Positions 60,913 through 64,000 of a DNA stretch of 64,000 nucleotides are shown in pieces. The position numbers and the translations under genes were made by a program. Location: assembly GCF_014083865.1 (NCBI RefSeq), contig NZ_JACEFA010000002.1, positions 62,001-126,000 of the forward strand, read 5' to 3'. The first letter of the stretch is position 1. Each line of letters opens with the position of its first letter. The DNA is from Paraliobacillus salinarum. GTDB taxonomy: Bacteria > Bacillota > Bacilli > Bacillales > Amphibacillaceae. The notes under the pieces were generated by a model. The model had not been told where the DNA came from, did no database searches, and saw only the letters and a program-made list of their open reading frames with translations.

Positions 60913-62111
60913 GATGTCGCCCCCTCATTATCTTTTTCTTTTCCTAAAACTAAACCTGATAGAATAGAAACTCTAGAGATTATCCCACACAATACACCCT
61001 CTTCGACCACAGCAATTGGATATTTCGTATCTGCTGCAATTCCAATTAAGTCATCTAGCGGTGTATTTGGAGCTGTCGTATGAACATCGTCTCGTAACAT
61101 TTCTGTTATCGGTAAATGCTCTTTATGTGAACGAATAGCGTCATCGATTGTTAATAGACCTTGGAAGTTATCATCGCGGTCTACAACAAAAATACTAGAT
61201 GCACCAACTTCCTCCATCTTTCGTATAGCCATATTCGGCCCATCTTTATCGGTAGTTAATACTTTAGGTTTTTTCATGACATGTGACGCTTCTAGGATTT
61301 TGGAACGATCGACATCTTTGACAAATTGGGAAACATAATCATTTGCTGGATTTTCTAAAATTTGTTCCGCCGTACCAATTTGTACAATCTGACCATCTTT
61401 CATAATGGCGATACGATCACCAAGTTTTAAAGCTTCATCTAAATCATGTGTAATAAATAATACGGTTTTATTAAGTCTGTGTTGTAATTTTAATAGTTCG
61501 TCTTGCATCTCTGTACGAATAATTGGATCAAGCGCACTAAATGCCTCATCCATTAGAAGAATGTCTGGGTCATTTGTAAGTGCTCTGGCTAAACCAACAC
61601 GTTGTTGCATGCCGCCACTTAATTGGCTTGGCATACTATCTTCATATCCTTGCAAACCGACATCTATTAGGGTTTTCTTCGCTCTTTCTTCCCGTTCTTG
61701 TTTTGAGACATTTTGCAATTCTAAACCATAGGCTACATTTTGAAGTACATTACGGTGTGGTAATAATCCAAACTTTTGGAAAACCATCCCTAATTTTTTA
61801 CGTCTTGTTTCAATAAGACTTTGCTTGTCCATTTTTGTAATATTTTCGCCATCAATGATTACTTCACCGTCTGTTGGTTCAATCAAACGATTGATAAGTC
61901 GAATCAATGTCGATTTCCCGCTTCCTGAAAGACCCATGATCACAAAGATTTCACCAGGTTCGACTGAAAATGAAGCTTGGTTCACACCTACAGTCATTCC
62001 CGTATCTGCTAAAATTTCATCTTTCTTCTTTCCATCTTTTAATAATTTTAACCCTTGTTTAGGGTGAGGTCCGAAAACTTTTGTTAATTTATTCACTTCT
62101 ATTTTTTTCAT
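60909..62111 (-). CDS. opuAA: Glycine betaine ABC transporter ATP-binding protein with CBS domains
   Basis: 400 residues. Walker [10 protein letters not shown], signature [15 protein letters not shown], Walker [14 protein letters not shown], followed by two C-terminal CBS domains (about 285-395) that gate OpuA by ionic strength in lactic acid bacteria. N-terminal extension [13 protein letters not shown] is typical for OpuAA/ProV. ATG 62111 is seven nt after GAGGAG. Lies 30 nt downstream of the thioesterase gene, so the transporter and the carnitine genes may form one transcript. Confidence 0.93.
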   Translation of the reverse strand: MKKIEVNKLTKVFGPHPKQGLKLLKDGKKKDEILADTGMTVGVNQASFSVEPGEIFVIMGLSGSGKSTLIRLINRLIEPTDGEVIIDGENITKMDKQSLIETRRKKLGMVFQKFGLLPHRNVLQNVAYGLELQNVSKQEREERAKKTLIDVGLQGYEDSMPSQLSGGMQQRVGLARALTNDPDILLMDEAFSALDPIIRTEMQDELLKLQHRLNKTVLFITHDLDEALKLGDRIAIMKDGQIVQIGTAEQILENPANDYVSQFVKDVDRSKILEASHVMKKPKVLTTDKDGPNMAIRKMEEVGASSIFVVDRDDNFQGLLTIDDAIRSHKEHLPITEMLRDDVHTTAPNTPLDDLIGIAADTKYPIAVVEEGVLCGIISRVSILSGLVLGKEKDNEGATS

Positions 62112-62141
62112 AAACATACTCCTCTATTTTTATCTGATATC

Positions 62142-62618
62142 TTAGCTTAGTCCGATTTTTCTTCCTGCCTGTTTAGGGGATTTCAAATGTTTATGGATAT
62201 TCCATATTGCACTTATATTTTTTTCAACACTTTGAGGAAATGGCGAAGGTCTTCCTTCCTCCATATTCATTCCCATTAACATCTGTTCACTAGTAGCTAC
62301 AACTACAGACGCTCCATCTATTTCTGTTTGCATTTCAAAAAACACATGCAGTCTTTTTTGATCACAGTCTAGTAATTGTAGTCTAATTTGAATTGGTTGA
62401 TTTTCTAATACTTCACGCAAGTAACAAATATGTGTTTCCAACGTAAAAATGGAATAACCAAGTGTGTTTCGTGTTTGTTCATCTAAGCCAATATATTCGA
62501 TAAAAGCGTCAACTGCCAGACTAAAAACTTTCGCATAGGCAGCATCGTTCATATGGCCGTTGTAGTCAACCCATTCATGCTGTACAACATCATTGTATTG
62601 AAAAGTATTTGATGGCAT
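62142..62618 (-). CDS. Thioesterase, probable betainyl-CoA thioesterase
   Basis: 158-residue hotdog-fold protein with the 4HBT active-site region WVDYNGHMNDAAYAKVFS. ATG 62618 follows GAGGTG. Between carnitine dehydrogenase and opuA it corresponds to the thioesterase (CdhB-like) that frees glycine betaine from betainyl-CoA in aerobic carnitine breakdown. Generic thioesterase activity is certain; the substrate follows from context. Confidence 0.82.
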   Translation of the reverse strand: MPSNTFQYNDVVQHEWVDYNGHMNDAAYAKVFSLAVDAFIEYIGLDEQTRNTLGYSIFTLETHICYLREVLENQPIQIRLQLLDCDQKRLHVFFEMQTEIDGASVVVATSEQMLMGMNMEEGRPSPFPQSVEKNISAIWNIHKHLKSPKQAGRKIGLS

Positions 62619-62644
62619 GTTTTCACCTCGTATAGTCTGATTGT

Positions 62645-63589
62645 TTATATTTTTGAAGCTGGCCAATAATCTTCTACTAAATCAAGTAATCTCACTAAGA
62701 ATTCATTTCGTTTCTGTTCTAATTCAAAAACAGATGCCTCACCAGCGTGACTTTCACAACCTTGAATTACCTTCTCTTTTAATTCATCGGTTAATTCGGG
62801 TGCTTTTAATTTTGTCCACGGTAATTGTAAAGCAGGCCCAAATTGTTCTAGCATATGACGCATCCCTGCATCGCCACCAGCTAAATGGAACGTTAAAAAT
62901 GGTCCCATTTGTGCCCAGCGTAGACCTGCTCCATAAATAATCGCCGCATCCACTTCTTCAGTAGTAGCAATTCCGTCGTTCACTAGATGAAGTGCTTCTC
63001 GCCATAGGGCCTCCATCAGTCGATCAGCAACATGGCCCTCGATTTCTTTTTGAATAATCAGTGGCTTCATTTGAAGTGAAGTGAAGAATTCTCTAGCTTT
63101 TTGTATAGTGACATCACTTGTTTCTTTACCACCTACTAGTTCAACTAAAGGTAAAATATAGACTGGATTAAAAGGATGGGCTACTAATACACGTTCAGGA
63201 TGTGTAAGCCCGGATTGTAGTGTAGATGGCATGATACCCGAGGTGCTAGAGCCTATAATTGCATCTGCTTTCGCATGTTTATCAATAGTTGCTAAAACAT
63301 CTTTTTTTAACTGCTCGCGTTCAGGAACATTCTCTTGGATGAAGTCAGCATCTGCCACTGCGTCTTCCATTGTTGTCACAAATTTTAGTTTTTCTTTCGA
63401 AGCATGCTCAGCCATTCCTAGCTTCTCTAAGGTTGGCCAAACGTTCTCTATTACTTTATTCGTACGCTCTTCTGCGCCTTGTGATGGATCGTAAGCAATT
63501 ACTTCATGTCCTTGAGCAAGGAAACGAGCAATCCATCCATTGCCAATTACTCCTGTACCGATTACAGCCACTTTATTTATTGTTGTCAT
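62645..63589 (-). CDS. lcdH: L-carnitine 3-dehydrogenase
   Basis: 314 residues of the 3-hydroxyacyl-CoA dehydrogenase family, in the short carnitine dehydrogenase subgroup. NAD fold VAVIGTGVIGNGWIARFLAQGHEV, QENVPEREQLK, SSTSGIMPS and the catalytic-type His of AHPFNPVYILPLVELV; the GLRWAQMGPFLTFHLAGGDAGM segment is typical of carnitine dehydrogenases. Oxidises L-carnitine to 3-dehydrocarnitine. Two adjacent ATGs overlap the upstream stop; the second (63589) is better spaced from GGAGG. Adjacent BKACE and thioesterase genes make the assignment firm. Confidence 0.9.
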   Translation of the reverse strand: MTTINKVAVIGTGVIGNGWIARFLAQGHEVIAYDPSQGAEERTNKVIENVWPTLEKLGMAEHASKEKLKFVTTMEDAVADADFIQENVPEREQLKKDVLATIDKHAKADAIIGSSTSGIMPSTLQSGLTHPERVLVAHPFNPVYILPLVELVGGKETSDVTIQKAREFFTSLQMKPLIIQKEIEGHVADRLMEALWREALHLVNDGIATTEEVDAAIIYGAGLRWAQMGPFLTFHLAGGDAGMRHMLEQFGPALQLPWTKLKAPELTDELKEKVIQGCESHAGEASVFELEQKRNEFLVRLLDLVEDYWPASKI

Positions 63590-64000
63590 CATTTACCTCC
63601 TACATTCGGGTTTCTCAAGCCATATTGCTCTCTTGCTTCAGCTGGAGAAAGTACTTCTATTCCATTTTGCTCTAATAGATTCATAGCCTTATCTACGAGT
63701 TGATCATTTCTTGCAAGCACGCCCTTACTTAAGTAAAGGTTATCTTCTAAACCTACTCGTACATTTCCACCAAGTAATGCTGCTTGTGAAAGAATTGGTA
63801 ATTGCATACGTCCAATACCAAATGCAGACCAATGTGCATTTTCAGGAATTCGATTTTTCAAGTAAAGCATTGTTTCTGCATCTGCCTCAGCTCCCCAAGG
63901 AATCCCTAAGCAAAATTGAAACATTGGATCGCCATCAATCAACCCTTCATTTATTAACTGTTTAGCAAAACGTAAATGACCTGTATCAAAACATTCCAAT
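63589..64000 (-). CDS. BKACE-family 3-dehydrocarnitine cleavage enzyme, 3' part
   Basis: The frame runs off the right edge; 137 C-terminal residues are seen. ECFDTGHL and the GIPWGAEADAETMLYL, LGGNVRVGLEDNLYL motifs (including the conserved Glu/Asp and His-type Zn-enzyme residues) identify the beta-keto acid cleavage enzyme family (DUF849). Here it should use 3-dehydrocarnitine and acetyl-CoA to give acetoacetate and betainyl-CoA. Its stop overlaps the dehydrogenase start. Confidence 0.92.
   Translation of the reverse strand, partial: LECFDTGHLRFAKQLINEGLIDGDPMFQFCLGIPWGAEADAETMLYLKNRIPENAHWSAFGIGRMQLPILSQAALLGGNVRVGLEDNLYLSKGVLARNDQLVDKAMNLLEQNGIEVLSPAEAREQYGLRNPNVGGK

Noticed and set aside
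61580-62067. Several plus-strand open frames opposite opuAA and many others opposite long genes
   Set aside because: They mirror strongly coding minus-strand sequence, have no ribosome sites and no recognisable domains.

Overview
The window is low-GC chromosomal DNA of a Gram-positive bacterium of the family Bacillaceae. The best guess is a moderately halophilic or halotolerant genus of the Oceanobacillus, Virgibacillus or Gracilibacillus type. This rests on Bacillus-type gene families (AbrB, DbpA, PgcA, ThiT, MetI, OpuA), strong AGGAGG-like ribosome sites, frequent TTG and GTG starts, a Bacillus-style riboswitch set, and a betaine/carnitine osmolyte module. Genus is inference. I see no rRNA, tRNA, CRISPR array, prophage or complete insertion sequence.

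Layout. 1-5.5 kb: end of a c-di-GMP phosphodiesterase (EAL) gene, phosphoglucomutase, a divergent stand-alone PRPP synthetase, and cidR-cidA-cidB. 5.7-8 kb: nagA-nagB with candidate NagR and CcpA sites, then abrB. 8-14.6 kb: haem farnesyltransferase, CoA-disulfide reductase-rhodanese, an oxidoreductase, DbpA helicase and an aldose-epimerase-like protein. 14.8-19.3 kb: CNNM-type transporter, metI under a SAM-I riboswitch, and a ROK fructokinase. 19.5-22.6 kb: arsR-arsB-arsC, a 20-bp tandem array and a haemolysin III protein. 22.7-26.7 kb: YfmL-like helicase, phosphoesterase and chemoreceptor. 26.8-31.4 kb: two DUF2334 genes and a processive glycosyltransferase, resembling the B. subtilis yda exopolysaccharide genes. 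31.5-36.7 kb: three riboswitch-controlled units: SAM-I before a sodium:solute symporter, TPP before thiT, and c-di-GMP-I before a GGDEF-EAL gene. 36.8-47.5 kb: a dicarboxylate/amino-acid symporter, a UDP-sulfoquinovose-synthase-like gene, and a sugar operon (fructose-type PTS, GH38 mannosidase, RpiR regulator, GH1 glycosidase, ROK kinase). 47.7-53 kb: TetR regulator, MMPL exporter with a secreted partner, and a Cys-rich copper-storage protein. 53-57.2 kb: RpiR, NanE, a glucose-family PTS and an FNT channel. 57.3-64 kb: a CocE/NonD hydrolase, opuA (ABC transporter for betaine) and a carnitine-to-betaine operon that runs off the window end.

How the genes work together. NanE makes GlcNAc-6-P, which NagA and NagB (48 kb away) feed into glycolysis. 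The last 7 kb can convert carnitine to glycine betaine and also import betaine. Several parts concern c-di-GMP and surface polysaccharide. The most striking non-genic structure is a family of 24 copies of a 31-bp near-palindrome (arms TGGGACATTGGGGTC about one central base). The copies lie almost entirely between genes, several as head-to-head pairs, and at least two have been absorbed into the 3' ends of coding sequences. A second structure is a run of ten identical 20-bp tandem units between arsR and the haemolysin III gene.
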